Origin: JAFALK01 sp036500605
Lineage (GTDB): Bacteria; Pseudomonadota; Gammaproteobacteria; Burkholderiales; Burkholderiaceae_C
Assembly: GCA_036500605.1 (NCBI GenBank)
Contig: DASYBU010000014.1
Span: 248,001-312,000, forward strand
Reading direction: 5' to 3'
DNA length: 64,000 bases
The notes below the pieces were generated by a model. That model saw only the letters and a list, made by a program, of their open reading frames with translations, was not told the DNA's origin and did no database searches. Below, piece after piece: positions 35,599 through 43,953 of this stretch. The translations under genes and the position numbers were made by a program. Each line of letters begins with the position of its first letter. Positions within the stretch are counted from its first letter, which is position 1.

Positions 35599-36382
35599 TT
35601 AGTGCGGGCGGAAGGCCGCCGTATCGCGCAGCTTGGCCAGTGTCGTCCACCAGAGTTCGACACGCCTTTGCAGATCCGGCGGCAGCTCCTTGTGCGTGAC
35701 GGCGTAGTACTCGCCGTGGCTGAAGGGTTTGGGCAGCACGATCAGCTCTTTTTCTCAGCGCCGGATCGTGCAGCAAGGCCTGCGCCACTTCGTCCTCCAG
35801 GCCGATGGCCATGTCGATCCGGTGCGCCGCCAGTTTGCTCAGCGCCTGTCCTGTGGAAATCGCGCCATCGTCGACCCTGTAGCCCATCGACTGCATGGCA
35901 TCGATGCCCAGCCGCAGTGTGTTGCGCGCACCGGCCGTGAAGGTCTTGGGATCGGCGCCGATCAGCTGCTGGCCATCCCAGTCGATCGCCGTGTCGGCGC
36001 GGCGCACCAGCACCAGGTTGATCCGCGCCAGGCGGCGGCTGGCATCGAGCGCGCCGTCCTTGTTCAGCGGAAACTGCAGTTGCTGAAGATGGGTGGGCAT
36101 GGCGCCCACGGTCAGCACGTCGACCTCCCCGGCCTCGAACATCAGCCGGCAGCGGCGGTAGGGAATGTGCAGCAGCTCGACCGCCAGGCCGGCCGACTTG
36201 CCGGCGGCGAGCAGCAGCTTTTCGGTCACGCCGCTGTTGGACGCGTCGCCCGAGAGGTACGGCATGATGGCCAGATCGCCGACGCAGACGCGCCAGGGGA
36301 CGGCAGGCTCTTCAGCCCGGGCCACCGTTGGGATCAGGAACAGGGCGCCCCACAACAGCGAACGCCAGCGCAGTTTTTGCAT
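35599..36382 (-). pseudogene. Frameshifted periplasmic substrate-binding protein (SBP_bac_3-like)
   Basis: The frame begins with a signal peptide (ending VARA) and runs about 210 residues as a solute-binding type-3-like domain (WRVCVGDLAIMPYLSG..., YRRCRLMFEAGEVDVLTVGAM). Near a T5 run on the plus strand (35749-35753) the original frame breaks and continues as low-complexity, arginine-rich sequence. One base shift restores ELIVLPKPFSHGEYYAVTHK and RRVELWWTTLAKLRD, ending at TAA 35599-35601, the normal family end. So a one-base indel, real or a sequencing error, sits in the last quarter. It overlaps no other gene in the corrected frame. Confidence 0.82.
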
Positions 36383-36424
36383 GGCCCCGGTACAAGCAGG
36401 CAGCAGGCGAAAACGGCAAGCCGA

Positions 36425-36991
36425 TCAGTTCGGTGCCGAAGCGGCCGCTGCGGGCGGCGTGAACTTGGGCTCTTCGAACTTGGCACCGCCGTGGTTGGCC
36501 ATGTAGACCACGGCGCGAGCGATTTCATAGTCGCTGAAATCGCCGCCGCCCTGCGGCGTCATATTGCCCTTGCCCTTCAGCGCCGAGTGCAGCAGTTCGT
36601 CGAAGCCTTGCTTGATGCGCGGGCCCCAGGCTGCGGCATCCCCGAACTTGGGCGAACCCAGCGCGCCGGTGGCATGGCAGGCCGAGCATTGCGCCTGGAA
36701 GACCTGCTCGCCCGTCTTCATCGAAGCCGGGTCGTTTGCATCCTTGACTTCGGTCGAGCCGATCGGCTTGATGCGGGCGGCCAGCGCCTGACCCGCCATC
36801 GCGTCGTCATTGCCGGCCGAGGGCTTCATTTCGGAAGTGACCGAAGACGCCAGCAGAATGATGATGGCGATTGGCACAATGAAAGCGAGCGACACCGCCC
36901 AGATCAACTGCTTGGGCGTCTTGATGGGACCCGTGTGGGCTTCCTCGTGATCTTCTTCGGTGTGGTGCGCTTGGCTCTGGGTTCCGCTCAT
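36425..36991 (-). CDS. Cytochrome c5-type c-type cytochrome, membrane-anchored
   Basis: The 188-residue protein has one N-terminal membrane helix (about 31-50) after a histidine/glutamate-rich cytoplasmic segment, then a periplasmic domain with the haem site CSACH (about residue 104) and YMANHGG (about 165), which supplies the methionine axial ligand in cytochrome c5. It is likely an electron shuttle near the terminal oxidases. ATG 36991 was chosen; ATG 37051 would add twenty unlikely residues. Confidence 0.9.
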   Translation of the reverse strand: MSGTQSQAHHTEEDHEEAHTGPIKTPKQLIWAVSLAFIVPIAIIILLASSVTSEMKPSAGNDDAMAGQALAARIKPIGSTEVKDANDPASMKTGEQVFQAQCSACHATGALGSPKFGDAAAWGPRIKQGFDELLHSALKGKGNMTPQGGGDFSDYEIARAVVYMANHGGAKFEEPKFTPPAAAASAPN

Positions 36992-37164
36992 GAAATCCTC
37001 GTTGCGTCTGCTTATCAATGCCTGCTCGCCCGTCTTGTCTCCAGGGCGCATAGAGCCGCGAGTTTATATCGCGCACTGCTAGAATCCGCCGTCCAGCGCA
37101 GTTCAGCATCCCCGAGTGATCCCTGATGCACGACACCTGGATTTCGGCTCTTCGGCTGAAAAAT

Positions 37165-37240
37165 GCGCCCGTAGCTCAATGGATAGAGTACTGCCCTCCG
37201 AAGGCAGGGGTTGTTGGTTCGATCCCAACCGGGCGCACCA
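37165..37240 (+). tRNA. tRNA-Arg(CCG)
   Basis: A 76-base cloverleaf with acceptor GCGCCCG paired to CGGGCGC, D-arm GCTC/GAGT, anticodon stem CTGCC/GGCAG with the seven-base loop CTCCGAA (anticodon CCG at 37198-37200), T-arm with GGTTCGATCC, and an encoded 3' CCA. It marks the left edge of the accessory island. Confidence 0.97.
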
Positions 37241-37287
37241 TGCGAATCAAATGCCTAGGCCACCTGCGGGTGTGTGACTTAAGCCAT

Positions 37288-37337
37288 AAGTTGGCCGCAA
37301 TGGCCAACGTTAAGTTGATTCGGCAAGCGGCCAACTT
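37288..37337. repeat. Nested inverted repeat just after tRNA-Arg
   Basis: AAGTTGGCCGC (37288-37298) is matched exactly by its reverse complement at 37327-37337, and a third partial copy TGGCCAAC lies between at 37301-37308. GTTGGCC/GGCCAAC could also fold as a tight 7-bp hairpin with a 5-base loop. The second copy is followed by TTTT, so it might act as a terminator for the tRNA, or be a worn mobile-element end. Confidence 0.6.
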
Positions 37338-37503
37338 TTGCTTTATCCGCTAGTTTTGATGCCTCTCGGTCACGAAATCGGCGGTTCAATAAGCACGGGC
37401 TGGCATCCGCCCCCAAAAAGGACGTTCGCGCTCGCTCCAGCGCTTTTGGCCCGCCATTGCATGCGGTCTTGTGCAATGTTCTTCACGAAGTGCATCCGGA
37501 TGA

Positions 37504-37821
37504 GTAGCTGAGCTATCCGCCAGACTTGCTGGCCTGCTCGGAGCCACGGGCGAGCTAATCCTGGTGGAGGACTACGGCCTTAAGGTCGGTGAGCCGGCGC
37601 ACGACTTTGGATTCCTGCTCTTGGACGAGCCGGAACTGAAGCTCCTGTTCGACGTGAAGTAGGCCGACCGTGATGCGAGGCACCTCTTGCGCGAAGCCAC
37701 AAGGTACAGGCTCTTCGCGCATTTGATGGCCCCAGCGCTATTGCGGCGGGCGACCAAGGAGACCTTGGAAGCCGCAATTCAGTTGCTCAAGAGGAGGATG
37801 GCAGGAGGTGCGGACCTACCT
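37504..37821 (+). pseudogene. Possible gene remnant with an in-frame stop
   Basis: A frame without a clear start reads LAGLLGATGELILVEDYG, then EPAHDFGFLLLDEPELKLLFDVK up to TAG 37660-37662 (written here in parts). The same frame goes on past the stop with ADRDARHLLREA, ATKETLEAAIQLLKRRM. Composition and helical periodicity look protein-like on both sides of the stop. No family recognised; no start codon context. The 37241-37503 stretch otherwise holds nothing I can assign. Could be chance. Confidence 0.3.
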
Positions 37822-38364
37822 CTAGCGCGTTGGTGGACCGCCAGGGCTACTCCAACTCGAACTCAAAACCGCCGTGCCCACGCCTTGCTTCTGCATCTTC
37901 GCTTGCTGCAAAACCCATCGCGGCTTCGATTCACCGGCATTGATGTCGTCGATGTAGCGCATGAGCTGTCCTTGGTCCGTGAACTCCAGTTCCACTCGAG
38001 CGGTACCGGCCTCCGGGCTCAGATCGATGGAAGTCACCTTCACGCCTTCGATCTGGGTCGCCTCCAATGCCTTGAGCACCTGGTCACTGGGGAAACTGGC
38101 GATTCGCAAAATGGCCTGTGCGTCTTTGGCGTAAGGCTTTGGAATCGCAAGCCGAGCTTGTTCGTCTCGCAGCTCTTGCTCGCGTTGGTTCAACTGAGCT
38201 TGCATTGCATCTCGCTGCCTCTTCGCCTCGACCAAGCGCTGCCAGTCCCCCCAAGCAAGCCAGCACATCGCGAGCGCGAGCGTCAGCGAGACCAGGACAC
38301 CAACCCAAAGCACTCGCCGCTTCCACGGCGGTTCAGGCGCAAATTCGACTGCAAGCCCCCTCAC
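37822..38364 (-). CDS. PilN-like assembly protein of the hybrid T2SS/T4P operon
   Basis: The 180-residue bitopic protein has a short cytoplasmic N-terminus, one helix (about 17-38, VLWVGVLVSLTLALAMCWLA), a coiled coil (about 45-75), and a periplasmic ferredoxin-like domain with VKVTSIDLSPEAGTARVELEF, the layout of PilN/GspL-type platform proteins. It is the last gene of the operon. Its start overlaps the preceding stop as ATGA. Sequence similarity is weak, so the name comes from layout and position. Confidence 0.7.
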   Translation of the reverse strand: MRGLAVEFAPEPPWKRRVLWVGVLVSLTLALAMCWLAWGDWQRLVEAKRQRDAMQAQLNQREQELRDEQARLAIPKPYAKDAQAILRIASFPSDQVLKALEATQIEGVKVTSIDLSPEAGTARVELEFTDQGQLMRYIDDINAGESKPRWVLQQAKMQKQGVGTAVLSSSWSSPGGPPTR

Positions 38365-39080
38365 GCCTGGATCTCCAAATACGGCTTCATGGCCACGTCC
38401 ACTGCCATTGAGGTTGAACCGGCCTCGACCACCAACCTGGCTCGCCTAACGGCAGCTGCATCAATATCCATTGAGAGCAATCTACGCATCAAGGCAGCGT
38501 CGGCTGTAGGTTGATCGAACACGGGGCTCATAGTCTGAGCAGAATCGAACCGGTCTCCCTGGCCAGTCAGCATCGTTAGCGCGTCGCAGTCCTGCACGGC
38601 GATGCCCTGAAGGTCCTGGCGCTCGCGCAGGCTAGCGCGCAGCACGTCGGCCCACCAGGGGCGCATCGACAGGAGCGTTTGTCGCTTGCTGGCGCCGAAC
38701 CGTTTCAGCAGTGCTTGATGCGTGGCGACCTGCATAGCAACTGCCATCCGCGAGCCGCCCTTGCCCGACTTCTCTACCCAGACCTCACAGTCACCCTCAA
38801 GCCCGGTCTGCTCCGAAGCAAGAGCAGCTGCGATCCGACGCAGGTCAGCCTCCGAGGCACCATCAGGTGCATTGAACAAGAACGGGCGCGCCAACCCGCC
38901 GCTCAACCAGATGCGCATTTTTGCGTTCCGATGCTCCGCCAAGATCCGCTCGTCGAAAACGGCCAACGCTTCCGCAAAGTCGTGGACGGCCTGGACCATC
39001 GGAGCGATTGCCGATTCGGGCGCCCTGGAGCCCTCTGGAACACCGATCACACGACGCGTGCCCAGATAGACCTGCAGCAT
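38361..39080 (-). CDS. Cytosolic protein in PilM position of the secretion operon
   Basis: The product of about 239 residues has no signal peptide or membrane helix. It contains alternating hydrophobic strands (KMRIWLSGGLARPFLF at about 54-69, VEAGSTSMAVDVAMKPYLEI near the end) and lies between GspE and the PilN-like gene, where PilM or the cytoplasmic part of GspL belongs. I see no clear actin-like ATPase motif. Start is uncertain: ATG 39080 (MLQVYLGTRR) and GTG 39116, which overlaps gspE, are both possible. Treat the PilM link as inference. Confidence 0.6.
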   Translation of the reverse strand: MLQVYLGTRRVIGVPEGSRAPESAIAPMVQAVHDFAEALAVFDERILAEHRNAKMRIWLSGGLARPFLFNAPDGASEADLRRIAAALASEQTGLEGDCEVWVEKSGKGGSRMAVAMQVATHQALLKRFGASKRQTLLSMRPWWADVLRASLRERQDLQGIAVQDCDALTMLTGQGDRFDSAQTMSPVFDQPTADAALMRRLLSMDIDAAAVRRARLVVEAGSTSMAVDVAMKPYLEIQA

Positions 39081-39096
39081 CTCGCCGCGCCCACTC

Positions 39097-40728
39097 TTAA
39101 AGCCAGCCCACGACACGCTTGATCTCCTCTGCTGAAGTTTCGCCGGCCAATACCATGTGGGCCGCCAGTGCACCGAGCGCGACGACGCCCGAGCGGTGAA
39201 CATGCTCGCGCAGAACAGACACGGGCTCGTTGCCCGTCACCATGTCGCGAAACGCGTCATCGATCGCATGGACTTCAGCAATCACCGAGCGTCCCTTGTA
39301 GCCAGTGCCGTTGCAAGCCTTGCAGCCCCCTGCATGTCCGACCTGATGCCCTTCAAGAACATGACCTTGGACTCTGAGACTGTCCAGCCATTTCGTTTCC
39401 TTGGCCGTGGGCTCGCGCATGCTGCGACAGTGCACACACAGGCGCCGCACCAAACGCTGCACGATGACGCCAGTCAGCGAGGCCATGAAACCGAACATGT
39501 CCAAACCGAAATGACGGAAGCGCCCCGTCACGTCGAAGATGCTGTTGGCGTGGACCGTGGTGAACACCTGGTGCCCGGTCAACGCCGATTGCACGGCGAT
39601 CTCGGCGGTCTCTGCATCGCGGATTTCTCCGACGAGGATGCGGTCCGGGTCATGGCGCAGGATGGAGCGCAAGCCCTTCGCAAAGGTCAGGCCCTTGCGT
39701 TCATTGACCGGGATCTGGAGCACGCCGTGGAGTTCGTATTCCACCGGGTCTTCAATCGTGATGATCTTCTCGAGGCCTGTGTTGATCTCGGAGAGCGTGG
39801 CGTACACCGTCGTCGTCTTGCCGCTGCCGGTCGGGCCGGTTACCAACAACATGCCGTGCGGCAGCTCGGCCAATTCCCGGATTCGCTCAGCGCTGACTTC
39901 GTCGAAGCCCAGCAGATTCAATGACACGGCGGCATCCGTCTTGGAGCGCAGTTGCGCTTTGTCCAGCAAGCGAAGAACCGCGTCCTCACCGAACACGCTG
40001 GGCATGATGGAGACGCGCAGATCAACGCTACCTTCAGCCAAACCGAACCTGAAACGGCCGTCCTGCGGCATGCGCCGCTCGGTGATGTCGAGTTGGGCGA
40101 GCACCTTGATGCGCGAGATCACCTCTTCGGCACGCTGGACGTCATCGAGCCGCGCGTAGGGCACAAGCACGCCGTCCTGCCGAAGCTTGACCTCGACACC
40201 AACCCGGCCACATTCAAAGTGGATGTCGCTGGCACCTTGGGTGAAACCGGTGCGGATCGCCGTATCGACAAAGTCGACCACCGGGCCGCTGACCCCCTGG
40301 TCCGCCGCGGCGGCGCTCGCGGTGATTCCGGCACTGGCTTGCTGCGGGCCCGCGGCACCAGGCACCCAAGGGTTCAGTGCGCTCGACGTCAGGGCCGCCA
40401 ATTGCGGCACCATGCCCAAGGCCTGGCTGATCTTGCGGACTCGATCTTCATCCCAGGGGTCAGCCAAACCCACACGGAGTTGTGAGTCGCCCGCCATACG
40501 GAAAGGCACGCAGCCCATTTGTTGGGCACGCGGCTGATCAATCACTGCAAAGTCGGCTTGTAAGCCTTCAGGACTGAACACCGCCGTCACGCCTGCCTGT
40601 TGCTGCAGGCCCTGTGCAAGGGCCTCGGGGCTCGCGCCACCGCTTCGCAGCAGGATGTCCAGCACGGTGCCGCCGCCGGTGCGGTGCAAGCGGCGGGCGG
40701 ACTGAAGCGCAGAGCGCAGATCGTTCAT
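39097..40728 (-). CDS. gspE: GspE/PulE-type secretion ATPase
   Basis: The 543-residue ATPase has an N-terminal GspE-like region, an Asp box, Walker A GPTGSGKTTTVYATL (about residue 307), EDPVEYELHGVLQIPVNE and a His box with GHQVFTTVHAN. The tetracysteine zinc site is present (LCVHCRSM and GGCKACNGTGYKGR). It powers pseudopilus assembly from the cytoplasm. ATG 40728 (MNDLRSALQ) starts 19 bases after the gspF stop; an earlier ATG at 40773 would overlap gspF. Confidence 0.93.
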   Translation of the reverse strand: MNDLRSALQSARRLHRTGGGTVLDILLRSGGASPEALAQGLQQQAGVTAVFSPEGLQADFAVIDQPRAQQMGCVPFRMAGDSQLRVGLADPWDEDRVRKISQALGMVPQLAALTSSALNPWVPGAAGPQQASAGITASAAAADQGVSGPVVDFVDTAIRTGFTQGASDIHFECGRVGVEVKLRQDGVLVPYARLDDVQRAEEVISRIKVLAQLDITERRMPQDGRFRFGLAEGSVDLRVSIMPSVFGEDAVLRLLDKAQLRSKTDAAVSLNLLGFDEVSAERIRELAELPHGMLLVTGPTGSGKTTTVYATLSEINTGLEKIITIEDPVEYELHGVLQIPVNERKGLTFAKGLRSILRHDPDRILVGEIRDAETAEIAVQSALTGHQVFTTVHANSIFDVTGRFRHFGLDMFGFMASLTGVIVQRLVRRLCVHCRSMREPTAKETKWLDSLRVQGHVLEGHQVGHAGGCKACNGTGYKGRSVIAEVHAIDDAFRDMVTGNEPVSVLREHVHRSGVVALGALAAHMVLAGETSAEEIKRVVGWL

Positions 40729-40747
40729 GTCGGAAGTACTTTTCTCT

Positions 40748-42028
40748 TCAGCGAATGCTGCTGGCGATGTCAAACACGGGCATGTACATCATGATCACGA
40801 TGCCGCCGACGAAGAGCGCAACGCTGAGTAGCAACAAGGGTTCCACCACGCGCGTGGCCCGCTCCACGAAGGTCGAGAAATTCCCTGCGTGTCGTTGCGC
40901 GATGGTCTGCAACACGCGATCGAAATTCCCCGTCCGCTCACCCACTGCCAACAGGCGACGGCTGACGGTGTCGGTCAGCCCCGCATCACCCAAGGCGGTG
41001 GAGACGCGCTGCCCCCGCGCCAGCGCCGCCTGCGCCATGCCGACACCAGCGCGGATGCGCCAGCCCAGTCCCAGATCCAGGCATTGACCGAGAGCCTCGT
41101 CAAAAGCGTAGCCACCTTTGAACATCAAGGCCATCGAGTGATACAGCTTGGCCAGACGGAATTCATCGATCTGCCGCTGCAGCGGGCCGATCTTCAATGC
41201 CACGGCCGAAACGGTGCTCTGGACCCACCCCAGGCGCCATGCAGCCACGATGCTGAGCAGAACCATGCAGACGGCCGCTAAGCACAAGGCGCCATGATCG
41301 TGCAGCATGCCGCTCACGTGCAGCAAGAGCGTGGTGGTCCAACTGGTCTTGCCGCGCAGATCGGCGTAGATCTGAGAAAACCGCGGCACCACGAAGACCA
41401 GCAAGAACACAGCGATCAGGCCACCAAGGCTGACGACCACCGCAGGATAGATCGCCGCGCTGAGTACCTGCTTGCGCAAGCGGTCCAGCATCTCCTGATA
41501 TTGCAGATAGTCGTCCAGCGCCTCAACCAGATTGCTGGTGCGCTCGCTGGCCTTGACGCCGGCAATCAGAATGGCGGGAAAGGCTCCGCTGGCCTGCATG
41601 GCCGCAGACAAGGGCAGTCCTTCACGGAGGCGACTCACCAAGACGTCGTGCACGCGGGCTCGAGCTTGACCGAGGACGGCGCTCATCGCCTGCGCGTTGA
41701 GCGTCTCCATCGCCTCGACCACGGTCATGCCGGCGGTCAGGAGCGTACGCAGCTCCCGACACCACCATGCGACGTCGAGCTTGGCCATCGCGTCACCGCG
41801 CCCAAGCCGCGACTTCCAGTTGGAGGCACCGCTTGCTGCCATCGGTTCCGGCGACGTCTTGCCAGCATCGCCATCGAGGTGATCCCACCATCGTGGCGCC
41901 CGCGCCGAAAGCAGCAGCTTGCCCTGCGCTTCGACGAGTGCCTGCAGCGCTTCACGCGAGCCAGCCTCCAGCGCAACCTCCTCCATCAGGCCGTTGCGCT
42001 TGTCAAAGATGCGGGCACGAAACTTCAT
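40748..42028 (-). CDS. gspF: GspF/PilC-type inner-membrane platform protein
   Basis: The 426-residue protein has the GspF order: a cytosolic N-terminal domain, two GspF repeats (about 95-220 and 300-420) and three membrane helices, with WWCRELRTLLTAGMTVVEAME at about 90-110 and a C-terminal VEPLLLLSVALFVGGIVIMMY. It anchors the ATPase and pseudopilin base. It lies between gspG and gspE with small gaps. Confidence 0.93.
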   Translation of the reverse strand: MKFRARIFDKRNGLMEEVALEAGSREALQALVEAQGKLLLSARAPRWWDHLDGDAGKTSPEPMAASGASNWKSRLGRGDAMAKLDVAWWCRELRTLLTAGMTVVEAMETLNAQAMSAVLGQARARVHDVLVSRLREGLPLSAAMQASGAFPAILIAGVKASERTSNLVEALDDYLQYQEMLDRLRKQVLSAAIYPAVVVSLGGLIAVFLLVFVVPRFSQIYADLRGKTSWTTTLLLHVSGMLHDHGALCLAAVCMVLLSIVAAWRLGWVQSTVSAVALKIGPLQRQIDEFRLAKLYHSMALMFKGGYAFDEALGQCLDLGLGWRIRAGVGMAQAALARGQRVSTALGDAGLTDTVSRRLLAVGERTGNFDRVLQTIAQRHAGNFSTFVERATRVVEPLLLLSVALFVGGIVIMMYMPVFDIASSIR

Positions 42029-42047
42029 GCGAGCTCAGTTGGTGAAT

Positions 42048-42485
42048 TCAGTTGGTGATGTCAGCGTCGTCATCGGTGCCGCCGGCAACCCGGTCTCTGC
42101 CATAGCTCAGCAGATCGAAGTCCTTGCCGCCGGTGCCGGGGAAGCTGTATTGATAGGGCATGCCCCAGGGATCGAGCGGAATTCCGCCCTTCAGATACGG
42201 GCCGCGCCAGCGGGTTTCACCAGCAGGCGCTACCAGCAGAACCTGCATGCCTTCCTGCGTCGTGGGAAAGCGACCCACGTCGATGCGGAAGGCCTGCAGG
42301 GCCTTGTCGAACGAATCAATCTGGGCGCGTGCGGTGGTGGTTTCCGAACGACCGATCTGGCCGAGGAAGCGTGGCGCGACGATGCCCGTAAGCAAGCCGA
42401 TGATCAGGATGACGACCAGCAGTTCCAGCAGCGTGAAGCCGCCATTGCGCCGGTAGTGGCTGGGTTGGAAAATTGCGCTGTTCAT
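42048..42485 (-). CDS. gspG: Major pseudopilin GspG
   Basis: The 145-residue protein has a prepilin cleavage site in RNGG/FTLLELLVV with Glu at +5, a helix rich in L/V/I, and the GspG C-terminal features GRFPTTQEGMQVLL, GPYLKGGIPLDPWGMPYQY and a calcium-loop-like SYGRD. It should be the main subunit of the pseudopilus. Its start overlaps the preceding gene's stop as ATGA. Confidence 0.93.
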   Translation of the reverse strand: MNSAIFQPSHYRRNGGFTLLELLVVILIIGLLTGIVAPRFLGQIGRSETTTARAQIDSFDKALQAFRIDVGRFPTTQEGMQVLLVAPAGETRWRGPYLKGGIPLDPWGMPYQYSFPGTGGKDFDLLSYGRDRVAGGTDDDADITN

Positions 42486-43015
42486 TGAATCTGCTTTGAA
42501 GAATTGGTTGGCGCTCCAGGCGCCGAGGCAACAACGGGATCCTTGGGCTTGAACTTCCAGTCCGAGTAGTGCTGCGCGGCGTCCAGCTTGAGCGCCCCGA
42601 GATCCATCGCCTGCTGCCTCAGCGGCACCTGGGTCGACAAGCTGTAGACCCCGGTGATGTGGCCGGCCTGATCCTTGATCAGTCCCCAGGGCTGACCAGG
42701 GTTCATCGGGTCAGCGTAGAGCTTGCGCAAGTGGCGGGCCACGCCGACGAAACGGGTATCCAGCACTAGCCATTGCAGTTGATCAGGGCAGACCTTGACC
42801 GAGCCCGGTGAATTGTCGCGGTACTCGGCAATGGCCTGAGCGTACAGCGTGCCAATGCGCAGCAATTCGTCTTCACGGTCACGCTGGCTCTGTGTCGCCC
42901 ACGCGGGGCCGACGGCTGCCAGTCCGAGGCCGCACAGCGCCAGCAGCAGCAGTACGGCGATGAACGTGAAGCCACGCTGGCCACGGTGGTTTGACGCGCG
43001 CTTACCAGGTCGCAT
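42482..43015 (-). CDS. Minor pseudopilin-like protein lacking Glu5
   Basis: The 177-residue product has RGQRG/FTFIAVLLLLALCGLG, a prepilin-like cleavage site with A at +5 in place of the usual Glu, as is known for GspK, although GspK is much larger. The rest has CPDQLQWLVLDTRF and a TPMNPGQPWG-like block (reading DPMNPGQPWG) reminiscent of GspG-type pseudopilins. The overlap with the neighbouring pseudopilin genes (14 bases upstream, 4 downstream) indicates coupled translation. Tip or minor-subunit role inferred. Confidence 0.82.
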   Translation of the reverse strand: MRPGKRASNHRGQRGFTFIAVLLLLALCGLGLAAVGPAWATQSQRDREDELLRIGTLYAQAIAEYRDNSPGSVKVCPDQLQWLVLDTRFVGVARHLRKLYADPMNPGQPWGLIKDQAGHITGVYSLSTQVPLRQQAMDLGALKLDAAQHYSDWKFKPKDPVVASAPGAPTNSSKQIQ

Positions 43016-43427
43016 AGTTGCTCCCGTCGCTGGCTTGGCCTGCGGCGCCGCTGTGCACGTCGGCGATACCAGGACCTTCGCCTGCGTTTTCTCCTGCGAT
43101 CGGCGTGCGCACCGCTTCGGCTGGCGGTGGGCTTGAGACCCAGCTGGTCGTGCTGCCCGTGACGGGGTCCTCGGGCAAGGCCCGCAGATAGCGCTTGGTC
43201 ACCAGGTCTTCCAGGCTCGCCGGATAACGACCGCGATCCGCGTAGTAGTGGTCGATGGCCAGGCGTATCTCGTGCAGGTCTTCCTTCAGCGCAACCTCGC
43301 GGGCGAGATCCAGATGCTGGATGTAGCGCGGCGCCGCAATCGACAGGAGCAAGGCGATGCAGGCCAGCACCACGAGCAGCTCGATCACGGTAAAACCGCG
43401 CGATGGCTTGTGCGCAGAAGAGTTCAT
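43002..43427 (-). CDS. GspG-like pseudopilin
   Basis: The product of about 141 residues has SRG/FTVIELLVVLACIALLL with Glu at +5, then IRLAIDHYYADRGRYPASLEDL and YLRALPEDPVTG, a GspG/type-II-pseudopilin C-terminal region. The tail (SSPPPAEAV..., DVHSGAAGQASDGSNYATW) has the S-D-G-S-x-Y end seen in general secretion pseudopilins. ATG 43427 preferred over GTG/ATG options at 43442. Confidence 0.87.
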   Translation of the reverse strand: MNSSAHKPSRGFTVIELLVVLACIALLLSIAAPRYIQHLDLAREVALKEDLHEIRLAIDHYYADRGRYPASLEDLVTKRYLRALPEDPVTGSTTSWVSSPPPAEAVRTPIAGENAGEGPGIADVHSGAAGQASDGSNYATW

Positions 43428-43435
43428 GGCAGGCG

Positions 43436-43933
43436 TCACCATTGGGTCAAGGGCACGCCATTGAGCCCTTCCCCCGGCGAGAGTGAATAGACGTCGTACA
43501 CATTGGTGCCGGGCTTGGGGCGGTCCGCGTCGGATTCGTAGGACCGCAGCCCCCAGGATTTGTCAGCCGGCAGGCTGGGGTCGGCGAAAGGATCGCGAGG
43601 GACGCGCCGCAGAAAGCGCAGGATCTCGCCCTGATGATCGGGGCGCCCATCGGGTTGGGCCTCGGTCAGCACGTCCAGACTGGCTGGATAGGGAGAGATG
43701 TCACCCACACCGGGCAGCATGCCAGCAAGGCGCGCATGCTGATAGGCGTCGATCGCATCGCGGATCTCCCACAGCGCGCGCTTGAGTTCACGCTCTTTCT
43801 CTCGCTGCACCGTGACTTCGGCCAAGGGCATGGCGACCGCGGCTAGCAGGCCCAGAACCGCCAGCACAACCAGCAGCTCGACCAAGGTGTAGCCCCGCGC
43901 TGAGCGTTTGGATCGATTCAAGCTGCGCGTCAT
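43436..43933 (-). CDS. GspG-like pseudopilin with Tyr at +2
   Basis: The 165-residue product has ARG/YTLVELLVVLAVLGLLAA with Glu at +5; the first mature residue is tyrosine instead of the usual phenylalanine. Downstream it has IRDAIDAYQHARLAGML and LRRVPRDPFADPSLPADKSWGLRSY, similar to the GspG block but with an insert. Start ATG 43933. It follows the secretin gene by 20 bases. The pair with the 43002 gene suggests duplication within this operon. Confidence 0.87.
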   Translation of the reverse strand: MTRSLNRSKRSARGYTLVELLVVLAVLGLLAAVAMPLAEVTVQREKERELKRALWEIRDAIDAYQHARLAGMLPGVGDISPYPASLDVLTEAQPDGRPDHQGEILRFLRRVPRDPFADPSLPADKSWGLRSYESDADRPKPGTNVYDVYSLSPGEGLNGVPLTQW

Positions 43934-43953
43934 GTCTGCACCGAGGCTGCGGC

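Noticed and set aside
37846..38514. Plus-strand frame running into the PilN/PilM-like genes
   Set aside because: Antisense shadow downstream of the 37504-37821 remnant.
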